A stretch of 64,000 nt of DNA. Source: Saprospiraceae bacterium (GTDB taxonomy: Bacteria > Bacteroidota > Bacteroidia > Chitinophagales > Saprospiraceae). The notes under the pieces were generated by a model. It was not told the origin of the DNA. It did no database searches and worked only from the letters and a program-made list of their open reading frames with translations. A program made the position numbers and the translations under genes. The stretch lies in assembly GCA_016722295.1 (NCBI GenBank), contig JADKGL010000029.1, forward strand, positions 62,001 through 126,000. Reading direction: 5' to 3'. This document shows positions 53,805 through 63,439 of the stretch, piece by piece; position 1 is the first letter of the stretch, and the number at the start of each line of letters is the position of its first letter.

Positions 53805-56800
53805 ATGAAAAATATTTACTCTTTTGTGTTATTTACACTATTTTTGATTACGTTCAGTATTCAAGGGTATACTCAATCATGTACACCTGCGTCAGCTGAT
53901 AACTGTGCAGATGCTAACGTTTTGTGTTCTCTAGATGAGGTAAATGGGTATACATGTCAAAATGTCGACTACTCAAATCCAACTGCCTGTTTAGGAGCAG
54001 GTACAAGTTGCCCCAATGGAGTCCCTCATAATAGTAGTTGGTGGGCTTTTGTAACCAATGGTGGTTTTGTATCTATTACTGTTACATTTTCGAATTGTGT
54101 GAATAGCCAGGGTGTTCAAATCGGTGTTGTTGGCGCTTGTGATTGCTCAGGTCAAGTATCTTGTAACTCAAATTGTAGCGCTGGTGGTTCTTCAATTACG
54201 ATTAGTGGTAATTTGGCTCCTTGCAAAACCTATTACTTATGGGTTGATGGATGCAATGGAGATGTTTGTACATTTAGTTTATCTACAAGTGGAGGAGCTT
54301 CACCTAAGTTAGCAAATTTTACTTTATCAAGAACAGGTCCCAATCCAATATGTAAAGGCTGCTGCGCGGATTTTATGGTTACTCCTCAACCCGGTCTATG
54401 TGAGCCTGAATATGTATGGACTATTGATGGTGATGAAATTACTTCTGGTCCTAAAGAAAAAGTCAATCTTTGTTTTCCAGAAGAGGGAACATTTTCTGTT
54501 TGTGTGCAAGCAGTTATTGGAAACCCTTCAAGTGGAAGTATTTGTGATGAGTTGACAAAATGTATGAATGTCACTGTTGCTAAAAAACAAGATGAAATTG
54601 CTAAACCTAGGATCTATTGTCCTGAAAAATTGCCTGTACAATGGCATTGCCAAAGTATTTCAGGTCCTGGTGAATATCGATGCCCATTTTTAATTAATGG
54701 TTGTTGTGAGTACGATTCAGTGATTACAATTGATGAAGTTACCGTTCAAGAAGGCCCAGAGATTTGGTATGTAGGTTGTCAAGGTCAGCCTTATAGAGAT
54801 CCAACAACAGGAGCATCATACGGTACTTGTCTCAATCATGAAGAAATATTTTTAAGGGGCAAATCAAGACCATATGGTTGCGATAGTTCATATTACTTAA
54901 ATACTTTTTTTCCTAATTTTTCTCCAACTTGGGAATTTTATTGCGAAGCTGGTTGCATAGTCATTAGAGTGAATCCTAGACAAATTGCCGATGATTGTGG
55001 TCTTGATCCATTATATCAATATGAATATGAATGGTATAAGAAGGGTGGACCTAATTTTAGCACCGATGAAAGTATCTGTGTAGATTCAGCAGACGATTAT
55101 TGTGTAAGAATAAGAGTAACTACTACTTTAAATACAGCATCTCGCCAGTGTACGTTTAATTTTTGTGAATCTAATGACGAAAATAGATTCAAGCCAAAAG
55201 CAGTGCCAATTTCAGGAGACATTGATTTATGTATAGGGGAGACTGGTGTATATTATTTAGATACCATTATCAATCCAATATTTAAAGTAACTGATTATTC
55301 TTGGGTAGTTCAAGGTGGTGGTGGTGTCATAACTACTAAAAAATCAAATGATTCTACAAGAATCGAAGTGAAGTGGAATGGTCCGGCTACTACAAGCGCT
55401 AAAGTTTGTTTAGAAGTAGAGACAGAATGTGGTCCCATCCCTGAAGTCTGTTTAAATGTAAATATTAGGCCTGCTCCAAAACCAAATGCTGGTCCAGATC
55501 TATCAGTATGTGCTAGAAACAATAAATTTAATGCGACATCGACACCTGGTGTAAATGGCAGCTGGACACAAGTTTCAGGTCCTGGTTCTTCTAACTTTTC
55601 AGACCAAAATGATGCAAAGTCTGATGTAGATGTTACAGCTTATGGAACATATAGATATGTATGGTTTGAAACTGATAGAGGTTGCTCTGGCTCGGATACA
55701 GTCGAGTATTCATTTAATGAAGTTCCCGATAAAGATGCCCATACGTTTATTTGTGATCCTACAAATACTAAATATAAAGTTTCATTTAAGGTAACTGGAG
55801 GTATTAGACCTTATAGAATTATTCAAGGTGGTGGAACTATAGATCCATTATCTGATATTTATACTTCTGCGGATATTCCGAATTTAATTCCTACGAACAT
55901 TATCATTGAAGATTCAAAAGGATGTCGATTTACATTCCAATCATTAAATGAATGTAAGTGTAATAATAATATTGGTACTTTTGATATTACACCGATTGAA
56001 TTATGTGAAGACAAGAGTTTTGATTTCTTAGATGTAAACAATAAGTTGTATGACAATTCTGGTGAATTGAGAGAGTTTGGAGATACATTGATTTTCTTTG
56101 TTTCTACAGATCCAACAGATTTATTAGGAACGAAAGTGTTAAATTTAACGAATACAAGAATTAGTTACGATCCAACAAAATATCAATATGATAGAGTTTA
56201 TTATATTGGTGCTACATTAGGAAAAAGTGATTTGAGAGGTGGAATTGATGGCTCAAAAGGCTGTCAAAGAGTTGCAGGACAAATTCCATTTACATTTCAT
56301 CAAATCCCAAGCCCATTAGCTGGAACTGATGATAAAATTTGCGGTAATACGTATACATTAAATGGTACAAAAACTGCTGCAATCCCTAATTCAAAACTTA
56401 AATGGACATTAATCTCAAGTCCAGGAGGAGCTGGAATTCAATTTTCAAATACAGATATAGAAGATCCGACCATTAATGCTGGTGGTGTATATGGTACATT
56501 TGAATTGGAGTTGGAAGAAACTAACTTTGGTTGTATCAATACAAGTAGGGTAAAGATTACGTTTAACCCAATTCCAGAAGTTGATAATATAATTAAAATT
56601 TGTACAGACTTTAAAGATCCATATCCATATAAAGTAGAAGCTGATATAAAGAGTGGCACACCGCCTTATACTTTATTGACTCCTCCAGGAATGATCGTTG
56701 GAAGTAAATATTTTTCTGATGTATTGAATAGCTTAGATACATTTAAAATATTAGTTGAAGATGCAAATGGATGTATTTCCCAATTGACTATTGATATTCA

Positions 56801-59552
56801 TAATTGTAATTGTGGTTTAGTGGATGCTGGTAAATTGGATTCAATCGAAACAACTGTATGCGATGATCAATGTATTCCAATAAATTCAGTGGTGACTGAA
56901 AATTTACCTACAGGAAAGTTTGTAAACTATGTATTATCAGATAATCAAAATTGGAGAACTGGTATAATAGAAAGACTAAGTGGGCCAAATGCTTGTGTGA
57001 CATTCCAACCTTCAAAAGGTATGGTTCATAATACAACATATTATATTATTAGATATGTTGGTGAAGACAAAGATGGTGATGGTTTAGTTGATGCAAACGA
57101 TCCTTGTACACGTCTCACAGTGCAACCGGTTTCTTGGAGACCTTATCCTATCGCTGATGCAGGATTGCCTGATAGTGTTTGTGGATTGAATTATAAATTC
57201 AAAGCAAATCTTACTCTAGGCAATGGAACTTGGAGAGCATTATCGCAAGGTGCAATTTCCGATGTGAATTTGCCTGATGCTGATCTTACATTATCGAATT
57301 ATGGTACATATTCATTTGAATGGACAGTAGCTAATGTTACGTGCGTAAGAAAAGATACAGTTAGCATTACTTTCTGGGATGCCCCTGAGTTTGTAGATAA
57401 TTCTATCAGTTTTGAATGTGATAATACAGCTGAAAATTATAGAATAGTTATAGATGTAAGAAATGGAGAACAAGTTTCTAGAAGAATAGATGGAAGATAT
57501 AACAACAATATAAATGCATTGAATGGTCAATGGCTTGATTTAGATACTTGGAGATCGGATTGGATTCCATCTGGCAATAATTTAAGTCTTGACTTAGATG
57601 ATAGACATAGTTGTTTGCCTGATCAATTTTTGTTCGATCATACTTGTAATTGTCTTACTGATATCGGTAATATGGATCTTACTCCAGTTATTTTATGTGT
57701 AGATGGTACAGCTGATGTATCCAAAAACTATACAGGTAGAGCAAGTGATTTAGACGGAAATGATGTCAAGAAATTTGTTCTTTATTCTGGGCAGTCAAAC
57801 GATCCAAAGAGTGGAACTGTAATTAAATTCAATGATTCAGGTATTTTCCAATTTGATCCTGCTACAATGACATTAGGAGTAACTTATTACATAGCAGTAT
57901 TTATTGGTAATGTTGATCCAGTTACAGGGAATGTGAATTTTACAGACAGATGTTTGAAAAATACTCCAGGAGTACCTGTGACTTGGTATGCTTATCCTAA
58001 AGCAGCGATAGACGGTCCACAACTATTGAATTGTCTAGTTCAAAAAATCACTTTGAATGGTGCTAACTCTACAAGCGGTTCTAGTTCACCTTTGAATTAC
58101 AAGTGGAGCACTGCAAATGGTCTTTTTGTGGATCCAAATGCTACAGTATCTTCAACCGTTGAAATTACTGGGCCAGGAACATATAGACTATTCGTTACAG
58201 ATCCAGTATCTGGATGTACCAATGAAATCACATATGTTGTTACTCAAGATATTGCAAAACCAGCAGCAAGCACTTTGCCACCATTGGTATTGACTTGTGA
58301 TAGAACTACAGTTACCATAGATGCAAATGCATCTTCAAAAGGTGCAGATTTCTTGCCACTTTGGACAGGGCCAAGTATTGTTTCAGGTATTAATTCATAT
58401 ACTCCAGTAGTTGACCAACCAGGATTTTATACATTGGTGGTAACGAATAATGCCAATGGTTGCGATCAATCAGTTATGGTAGAAGTTAAACAAGACATTA
58501 GACAACCGATAGCTGATGTTGTGCAAAGAGGTGATTTGACTTGTACGATTCGACAAGTTCAACTTGACGCTTCTGGATCAACTGCACCAAATGGTCAAAT
58601 TCAATCTTATACTTGGAGCCCAGCTGGCTCAATAATTAGTGGAAATGGAACAAGACAAGTAGTTGTTGGATCAGAAGGTTCATACGATGTAATTGTTAAA
58701 GATCCTGTAAATGGTTGTACTTCATTAAAATCAATTGTGATTAAAGAAATTGGTAATCCATTAAATATCGTAAACTTAGCTGGTCAAAATCCTAAGTGTT
58801 ATGGGGAGAAAAATGGATTAGTTGAAATACTTGATATTTTAGATTACAATAATCAACCATTAACAAATTTAGAATTTTCAATCAATGGTGGTCCATTTGT
58901 AACTTCTAAAAATTTCCCTAATCTTGGTGAAGGTACTTATACCATTACAGTTCGAGATAGAAATGGTTGCTTAAAAACAGGATCAGTTACTTTGAAAGAG
59001 CCAGGTCCGTTGGGAATTGAGGTAATTAAAACAATTGTAGTTGATCAGGGCTCTGTAATTAATCTTGATAGTTTGGTAAGAAACGTTTCAGGAGGAACTC
59101 CTGGATACAAAGATTATGAATGGTTTGATTTAAATAAGCAATTAGCTACAGGTAATACCTATATTGCTGATACTGCAGGTGATTTTACAGTTACAGTTTA
59201 TGATCAAAATGATTGTTCAATCCGTGAGAAAGTACAGATCATAGTTCGTATTACTAGAGATGTGTGGTGGCCAAATGTTATTTCTGCAAATGGTGACAAA
59301 ATAAATGATAAATTCAATTTGTTTGGTAAACGAGTAAGAGAGATAAGTCTATTACAGATTTATGACAGATGGGGTGAGTTAGTTTATGAAGGAAGAGCAT
59401 TAGCGCCTAATGATGATAAAAATTATGGTTGGGATGGATTTTTTAGAAATGAAAAATCACTCGTAGGGGTTTATACATTCTATGCGCAAGTTAAATTCAT
59501 AGGCACATCTAATACAGATGAATACAAAGGTGATTTTACCTTATTGAGATAG
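53805..59552 (+). CDS. Giant secreted protein with type B (gliding-associated) C-terminal domain
   Basis: ATG at 53805 follows an AGGA at good spacing and gives a signal peptide (MKNIYSFVLFTLFLITFSIQ); ATG at 53781 is an alternative. The protein, about 1915 aa, is made of Cys-rich beta domains. A first domain (about 30-155) is followed by PKD-like and Ig-like units. Three copies of a module of about 280 residues begin at CKCNNNIGTFDI, CNCGLVDAGKLD and CNCLTDIGNMDL (near 55950, 56805 and 57645). PKD-like repeats then run to about 59000. The last 90 residues (WPNVISANGDKINDKF, IYDRWGELVYEG, YGWDGFF) are the CHU_C/T9SS type B domain. A surface adhesin is likely but unproven. Confidence 0.9.
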   Translation: MKNIYSFVLFTLFLITFSIQGYTQSCTPASADNCADANVLCSLDEVNGYTCQNVDYSNPTACLGAGTSCPNGVPHNSSWWAFVTNGGFVSITVTFSNCVNSQGVQIGVVGACDCSGQVSCNSNCSAGGSSITISGNLAPCKTYYLWVDGCNGDVCTFSLSTSGGASPKLANFTLSRTGPNPICKGCCADFMVTPQPGLCEPEYVWTIDGDEITSGPKEKVNLCFPEEGTFSVCVQAVIGNPSSGSICDELTKCMNVTVAKKQDEIAKPRIYCPEKLPVQWHCQSISGPGEYRCPFLINGCCEYDSVITIDEVTVQEGPEIWYVGCQGQPYRDPTTGASYGTCLNHEEIFLRGKSRPYGCDSSYYLNTFFPNFSPTWEFYCEAGCIVIRVNPRQIADDCGLDPLYQYEYEWYKKGGPNFSTDESICVDSADDYCVRIRVTTTLNTASRQCTFNFCESNDENRFKPKAVPISGDIDLCIGETGVYYLDTIINPIFKVTDYSWVVQGGGGVITTKKSNDSTRIEVKWNGPATTSAKVCLEVETECGPIPEVCLNVNIRPAPKPNAGPDLSVCARNNKFNATSTPGVNGSWTQVSGPGSSNFSDQNDAKSDVDVTAYGTYRYVWFETDRGCSGSDTVEYSFNEVPDKDAHTFICDPTNTKYKVSFKVTGGIRPYRIIQGGGTIDPLSDIYTSADIPNLIPTNIIIEDSKGCRFTFQSLNECKCNNNIGTFDITPIELCEDKSFDFLDVNNKLYDNSGELREFGDTLIFFVSTDPTDLLGTKVLNLTNTRISYDPTKYQYDRVYYIGATLGKSDLRGGIDGSKGCQRVAGQIPFTFHQIPSPLAGTDDKICGNTYTLNGTKTAAIPNSKLKWTLISSPGGAGIQFSNTDIEDPTINAGGVYGTFELELEETNFGCINTSRVKITFNPIPEVDNIIKICTDFKDPYPYKVEADIKSGTPPYTLLTPPGMIVGSKYFSDVLNSLDTFKILVEDANGCISQLTIDIHNCNCGLVDAGKLDSIETTVCDDQCIPINSVVTENLPTGKFVNYVLSDNQNWRTGIIERLSGPNACVTFQPSKGMVHNTTYYIIRYVGEDKDGDGLVDANDPCTRLTVQPVSWRPYPIADAGLPDSVCGLNYKFKANLTLGNGTWRALSQGAISDVNLPDADLTLSNYGTYSFEWTVANVTCVRKDTVSITFWDAPEFVDNSISFECDNTAENYRIVIDVRNGEQVSRRIDGRYNNNINALNGQWLDLDTWRSDWIPSGNNLSLDLDDRHSCLPDQFLFDHTCNCLTDIGNMDLTPVILCVDGTADVSKNYTGRASDLDGNDVKKFVLYSGQSNDPKSGTVIKFNDSGIFQFDPATMTLGVTYYIAVFIGNVDPVTGNVNFTDRCLKNTPGVPVTWYAYPKAAIDGPQLLNCLVQKITLNGANSTSGSSSPLNYKWSTANGLFVDPNATVSSTVEITGPGTYRLFVTDPVSGCTNEITYVVTQDIAKPAASTLPPLVLTCDRTTVTIDANASSKGADFLPLWTGPSIVSGINSYTPVVDQPGFYTLVVTNNANGCDQSVMVEVKQDIRQPIADVVQRGDLTCTIRQVQLDASGSTAPNGQIQSYTWSPAGSIISGNGTRQVVVGSEGSYDVIVKDPVNGCTSLKSIVIKEIGNPLNIVNLAGQNPKCYGEKNGLVEILDILDYNNQPLTNLEFSINGGPFVTSKNFPNLGEGTYTITVRDRNGCLKTGSVTLKEPGPLGIEVIKTIVVDQGSVINLDSLVRNVSGGTPGYKDYEWFDLNKQLATGNTYIADTAGDFTVTVYDQNDCSIREKVQIIVRITRDVWWPNVISANGDKINDKFNLFGKRVREISLLQIYDRWGELVYEGRALAPNDDKNYGWDGFFRNEKSLVGVYTFYAQVKFIGTSNTDEYKGDFTLLR

Positions 59553-59579
59553 TTTATTAGATTTAAACTAAAATATTTT

Positions 59580-59608
59580 AAAGGTCACAAGCAATTGTGG
59601 CCTTTTTT
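59580..59608 (+). terminator. Terminator of the giant T9SS gene
   Basis: AAAGGTCACAA (59580-59590) pairs with TTGTGGCCTTT (59595-59605) with one wobble and a four-base loop, followed by a T-run. It is 27 bases after the stop codon. Confidence 0.85.
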
Positions 59609-59787
59609 ATTTATTGGATTATTGTTTCAATTAGGGTTTAATGATTTTGTACAATTAAGCATAATTTAGTTTTATTGCATTGAAATTAAGCTTATTAAAT
59701 ATATAATTAAATTATATGTATTGAATAATTGTTTTATTAATTTTTGCGATCGAAATCTTGTTAACGATTGTGAATGTGGTGATTTGA
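59609..59787. other. Non-coding remainder of the 320-bp spacer before rpsO
   Basis: The spacer between the giant gene and rpsO holds the terminator, then very AT-rich DNA with a weak palindrome (ATATAATTAAATTATAT near 59700), and finally the rpsO promoter. I see no gene or RNA. Confidence 0.5.
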
Positions 59788-59818
59788 TTGGATAATTCAC
59801 TAAATAGAATTATATTTG
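59788..59818 (+). promoter_or_regulatory. rpsO promoter
   Basis: TTG at 59788-59790 and TATATTTG at 59811-59818 match the Bacteroidota -33 and -7 elements with a 20-base spacer. Of the promoters found here it fits the consensus best. Confidence 0.7.
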
Positions 59819-59831
59819 CCCCGCTAATCAA

Positions 59832-59844
59832 GATCTTAGAGATC
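59832..59844 (+). promoter_or_regulatory. Small hairpin in the rpsO leader
   Basis: GATCT (59832-59836) and AGATC (59840-59844) pair around a three-base loop in a leader of about 49 bases. S15 represses its own mRNA in other bacteria through leader structures, so this may be part of such a site; it could equally be chance. Confidence 0.25.
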
Positions 59845-59872
59845 GTATTTGGTAATTTTATATTGAAAAAAA

Positions 59873-60148
59873 ATGAGTGCTTATTTAACGTTAGAAAAAA
59901 AATCAGAGATTTTTAAGCAGTTTGGTGGTTCAGAAAAGAACACAGGTTCTATTGAAGCGCAAATTGCATTGTTTACATTTAGAATTCAATCTCTTTCAGA
60001 GCATTTGAACACAAATCGTAAAGATCATTCTTGTCGCCGATCTTTACTTCACATGGTTGGTAAAAGGAAACAATTGCTGAATTATTTACATCATAAAGAT
60101 TTGGCTAAATACAAGTTAGTATTAGATAAACTAGGATTAAGAAAGTAA
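59873..60148 (+). CDS. rpsO: 30S ribosomal protein S15
   Basis: This small-subunit protein binds 16S rRNA at the central-domain junction. The 91-residue sequence has the family pattern: FGGSEKNTGSIEAQIALFTFRI, then SLSEHLNTNRKDHSCRRSLLHMVGKRKQLLNYL, seen in order. It is followed by pnp after a 121-base structured spacer, the usual rpsO-pnp order. Confidence 0.97.
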   Translation: MSAYLTLEKKSEIFKQFGGSEKNTGSIEAQIALFTFRIQSLSEHLNTNRKDHSCRRSLLHMVGKRKQLLNYLHHKDLAKYKLVLDKLGLRK

Positions 60149-60177
60149 ACTTTCTCCCAAGAAATCCTAATTAAATT

Positions 60178-60240
60178 CGGCTATTCAGAGGAAAGATCGT
60201 TCCCAAAGCGAAAAGGACGGTGACTGAAGTTTGGATACCG
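60178..60240 (+). promoter_or_regulatory. Possible folded RNA element in the rpsO-pnp spacer
   Basis: Three nested pairings can be drawn: CGG with CCG (60178-60180 and 60238-60240) plus TA with TA; TTCAG with CTGAA (60184-60188 and 60224-60228); and CGTTCC with GGACG (60198-60203 and 60215-60219, one bulge). A U-rich tract follows at 60244-60250. In E. coli the corresponding spacer is an RNase III site through which PNPase represses itself. A similar role is inference. Confidence 0.4.
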
Positions 60241-60269
60241 GCATATTTTTAACAATTTAAATTTTTGTC

Positions 60270-62396
60270 ATGGGTCAACAAATTCCATTTCAGTCTTCGT
60301 TTAAGTTACCTGATGGTCAAGAAATCATTCTTGAAACAGGAAAACTTGGTATGCAATCTCATGGTTCTGCCGTAGTTAAATGTGGAGATACCATACTCTT
60401 TGCTTCAATTGTTTCTAATAAGGAAGCAAAGGAAGGTCAAGAATTTTTTCCCTTATCTGTAGATTATCAAGAAAAATTTGCAGCTGCTGGAAAAATTCCT
60501 GGAAATTTCTTCAGAAGAGAAACCAAATTATCTGATTATGAAATCCTAGTCTCTCGTATGGTCGATCGTACAATGAGACCATTATTTCCAGATAATTATA
60601 TGAATGAAACCCAAATCGTAATAAACCTTATTTCAGGCGATCCTGAGACTATGCCAGATGCTTTAGCAGGACTAGCCGCTTCGACTGCTATTACTTGTTC
60701 ACCTATTCCATTCGATGGACCAATCTCCGAAGTGCGAGTTGCTAAAATCGATGGTAAATTTGTTGTTAATCCAAAGCGCACAGCATTGAAAAATGCCGAG
60801 TTGGATTTCATCATTGGTGCTTCTAAATCAAACTTGATGATGGTTGAGGGTGAGTGTAAAGAGGTAGATGAAGCTGATATGCTTGAAGCAATTCGAGTTG
60901 GACACGAAGCAATAAAAGTTCAATGTGATGCACAATTAGCTTTAGCAGCTCAATTGGGCGAAAAAGTCACAAAGAAAAGAGAAATAGTAGTTCCAGTTGA
61001 AAACTTGGAAATTAAAAATTTCTTGAAAGAAAATGCAGAACAACGTATAAAAGATATCGCTTATAGTGCTTCTGAAAAGCAAGATCGCAAGGATGCTTTT
61101 GATCAAGTCTTAAAAGATTGTGTAGAGAAATTAAAGCTTGATAACGGCGAGGATTGGATGAAAGAAAATTCTAAAACAGTTGTTGCCTATTTTGAAAAAC
61201 TTAAAAAGCACCTGATAAGAATGATGGTGCTTGAGACAGGCAAAAGATTAGATGGTCGTTCTACAACCGATGTACGTCATATATGGACAGAAGTGGCATA
61301 TTTGCCTGCTACACATGGTTCCGCAATTTTTACTAGAGGTGAAACACAAGCATTAACTACAGTGACTTTGGGCACCAAAGATGATGAGATGTTAATAGAT
61401 AATGCTTTGGATCGAAGAGACGAAGGTTTCTTTTTGCATTATAATTTCCCCCCATACTCAGTTGGAGAAGCAAGACCAATGAGAGCTCCTGGCAGAAGAG
61501 AAGTGGGCCATGCAAATTTAGCTAGCCGCTCATTAAAACAAATTATGCCTGACAACTTCCCATATACAGTTAGAATTGTATCGGATATTTTAGAATCTAA
61601 TGGTTCTTCTTCAATGGCAACAGTTTGTGCAGGTTCATTGGCTTTAATGGACGCGGGTGTTCCAGTGAAATCAGGTATTTCAGGAATTGCTATGGGTCTG
61701 ATTACTGAAGATGGCAAGACTGCAATATTGTCTGATATACTTGGAGATGAAGATGCATTAGGAGATATGGACTTCAAAGTGACGGGTACGCGTAAAGGTA
61801 TTACTGGAACTCAGATGGATATGAAAATTGATGGTCTTTCTTTTGAGTTACTTGCTCAAGCATTAGAACAAGCTAAAGCCGGAAGACTTCATGTACTAGA
61901 TAAGATGGATGAAACCATTAAGATAGCTAATGATGACTTCAAGCCACACGCACCAAGAATAGTAGAGGTAATAATAGATAAAAGTTTCATCGGAGCTGTG
62001 ATTGGTCCAGGAGGAAAAATAATTCAAGAAATTCAAGCTAAAACTGGAACGAAGATCAGCATTGAAGAGAAAGATGAAAAGGGATACGTTAATATAGCTT
62101 CCAATAATAAAGAATCAATTGAAGCAGCTGTTAAAATTGTAAAAGGCATTGCATTTACACCAGAAGTAGGTGAAACCTATGAGGCAAAAGTTGTGTCGAT
62201 TTTTCCATATGGTGCTTTTGTCGATTTTCACGGTAAGAGTGGATTATTACACGTGAGTGAAATTTCACATGAAAGAATTGACAATGTAGAAGATGCATTA
62301 AAAGTTGGACAAATCATTCAAGTAAAATTGATAGGTACGGATCCAAAAACAAATAAATTGAGACTTTCACGTAAAGCAATCTTACCGCGTAAGTAA
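60270..62396 (+). CDS. pnp: Polynucleotide phosphorylase
   Basis: This is the phosphorolytic 3'-5' exoribonuclease of mRNA decay, working as a trimer. Two RNase PH-like domains (about 10-215 and 325-545) flank a helical domain. The first contains REGQEFFPLSVDYQEKFAAAGKIPGNFFRRE-like signature parts and RPLFPDNYMNE; the second contains RRDEGFFLHYNFPPYSVGE. A KH domain (about 565-625, GAVIGPGGKIIQEIQAKTG) and an S1 domain (about 632-706, YEAKVVSIFPYGAFVDF) complete the full-length form (708 aa). It lies downstream of rpsO. Confidence 0.97.
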   Translation: MGQQIPFQSSFKLPDGQEIILETGKLGMQSHGSAVVKCGDTILFASIVSNKEAKEGQEFFPLSVDYQEKFAAAGKIPGNFFRRETKLSDYEILVSRMVDRTMRPLFPDNYMNETQIVINLISGDPETMPDALAGLAASTAITCSPIPFDGPISEVRVAKIDGKFVVNPKRTALKNAELDFIIGASKSNLMMVEGECKEVDEADMLEAIRVGHEAIKVQCDAQLALAAQLGEKVTKKREIVVPVENLEIKNFLKENAEQRIKDIAYSASEKQDRKDAFDQVLKDCVEKLKLDNGEDWMKENSKTVVAYFEKLKKHLIRMMVLETGKRLDGRSTTDVRHIWTEVAYLPATHGSAIFTRGETQALTTVTLGTKDDEMLIDNALDRRDEGFFLHYNFPPYSVGEARPMRAPGRREVGHANLASRSLKQIMPDNFPYTVRIVSDILESNGSSSMATVCAGSLALMDAGVPVKSGISGIAMGLITEDGKTAILSDILGDEDALGDMDFKVTGTRKGITGTQMDMKIDGLSFELLAQALEQAKAGRLHVLDKMDETIKIANDDFKPHAPRIVEVIIDKSFIGAVIGPGGKIIQEIQAKTGTKISIEEKDEKGYVNIASNNKESIEAAVKIVKGIAFTPEVGETYEAKVVSIFPYGAFVDFHGKSGLLHVSEISHERIDNVEDALKVGQIIQVKLIGTDPKTNKLRLSRKAILPRK

Positions 62397-62495
62397 GTTG
62401 TCGAGTTAAAGTAAAGCTAAATTTTTATTATTTCAGACCTTTTGGGCACTTTTTCTGCTATTTATCGCTTAATGATAGTATAGAAAGAATTAACC

Positions 62496-63359
62496 ATGAG
62501 GCAATTGAAAATTTCTCGTCGTATTACATCACGCGAGAGTGCTGCATTAGATAAATATTTGTCTGAGATATCTCGGATACAAACACTTACACCTGAACAA
62601 GAAGTTTCTTTAGCTCAGAAATGGAAATTAGGTGATCAAGATGCTTTGGAATTGCTGGTAAAATCAAATCTAAAATTTGTGATTTCAGTAGCAAAGCAAT
62701 ACCAAAATAATGGATTAACACTGAATGATCTTATCAATGAAGGCAATGTAGGTTTGCTGAAAGCTGCGAAAAGATTCGATGAGACGAAGGGATTCAAATT
62801 CATTACATATGCTGTGTGGTGGATTAGACAATCAATTTTACAAGCCATTGTTGAAAATTCAAGAATGATTCGATTGCCATATAATAAACACCACCTTCAG
62901 CAACAGATTAACGAAAAACACCAAGCCTTTCTACAGGAATTTGAAAGGGAACCAAGTCCAGAAGAGCTTTCTGAATTATTTCATGTTGAGGTTGAAGATG
63001 TGTATTCTTTGATAGGAAGTAATAATTCTAGACATGTGTCTTTAGATGAACCCTTAGGCCAAGAAGAAGGTGCATCTTCTATTTTAGATGGTTTGAAAGA
63101 TGATAGTGTTGAAAGTCCTGACTTGAAAGTTATACAAGATTCAATGAAGGATGAATTGCGGCACAAACTACTCAGTCTTTCTCCAAGAGAAAGAGATATA
63201 TTAATAGAAATATATGGTCTTGACGATGGACGAGCGAAAACAATTGAAGATGTGGCTGAAATATTTGATATTTCTATCGAACGGGTGCGGCAGTTGAGAG
63301 AGCATGCCTTCAGGAGATTAAAGCGGAGTTTTGCAAAAAGCACAGGAAATTTATATTGA
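62496..63359 (+). CDS. rpoD: Primary sigma factor of the short Bacteroidota type
   Basis: This is the sigma-70 family factor of 287 aa that begins directly at region 1.2 (MRQLKISRRITSRESAALDKYLSEI) and lacks region 1.1, as is normal for the primary sigma factor of Bacteroidota. Region 2 has KSNLKFVISVAKQYQNNGL, INEGNVGLLKAAKRFDETKG and FKFITYAVWWIRQSI. Region 3 has EREPSPEELSELF. Region 4 has LSPRERDILIEIYGLDDG and SIERVRQLREHAFRRLK. It would recognise the TAnnTTTG promoters seen in this window. Confidence 0.94.
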   Translation: MRQLKISRRITSRESAALDKYLSEISRIQTLTPEQEVSLAQKWKLGDQDALELLVKSNLKFVISVAKQYQNNGLTLNDLINEGNVGLLKAAKRFDETKGFKFITYAVWWIRQSILQAIVENSRMIRLPYNKHHLQQQINEKHQAFLQEFEREPSPEELSELFHVEVEDVYSLIGSNNSRHVSLDEPLGQEEGASSILDGLKDDSVESPDLKVIQDSMKDELRHKLLSLSPRERDILIEIYGLDDGRAKTIEDVAEIFDISIERVRQLREHAFRRLKRSFAKSTGNLY

Positions 63360-63439
63360 AAATTACCAATTACGTTTTTTTATATTAAAATTAATCGTAA
63401 TATGTAGTAATTTACTATATTGCATTCTAATTGGACAAA

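Noticed and set aside
60188..60205. RNase P RNA segment (GAGGAAAG) in the rpsO-pnp spacer
   Set aside because: The spacer is only 121 bases and lacks the other conserved RNase P regions; a chance match is likelier.
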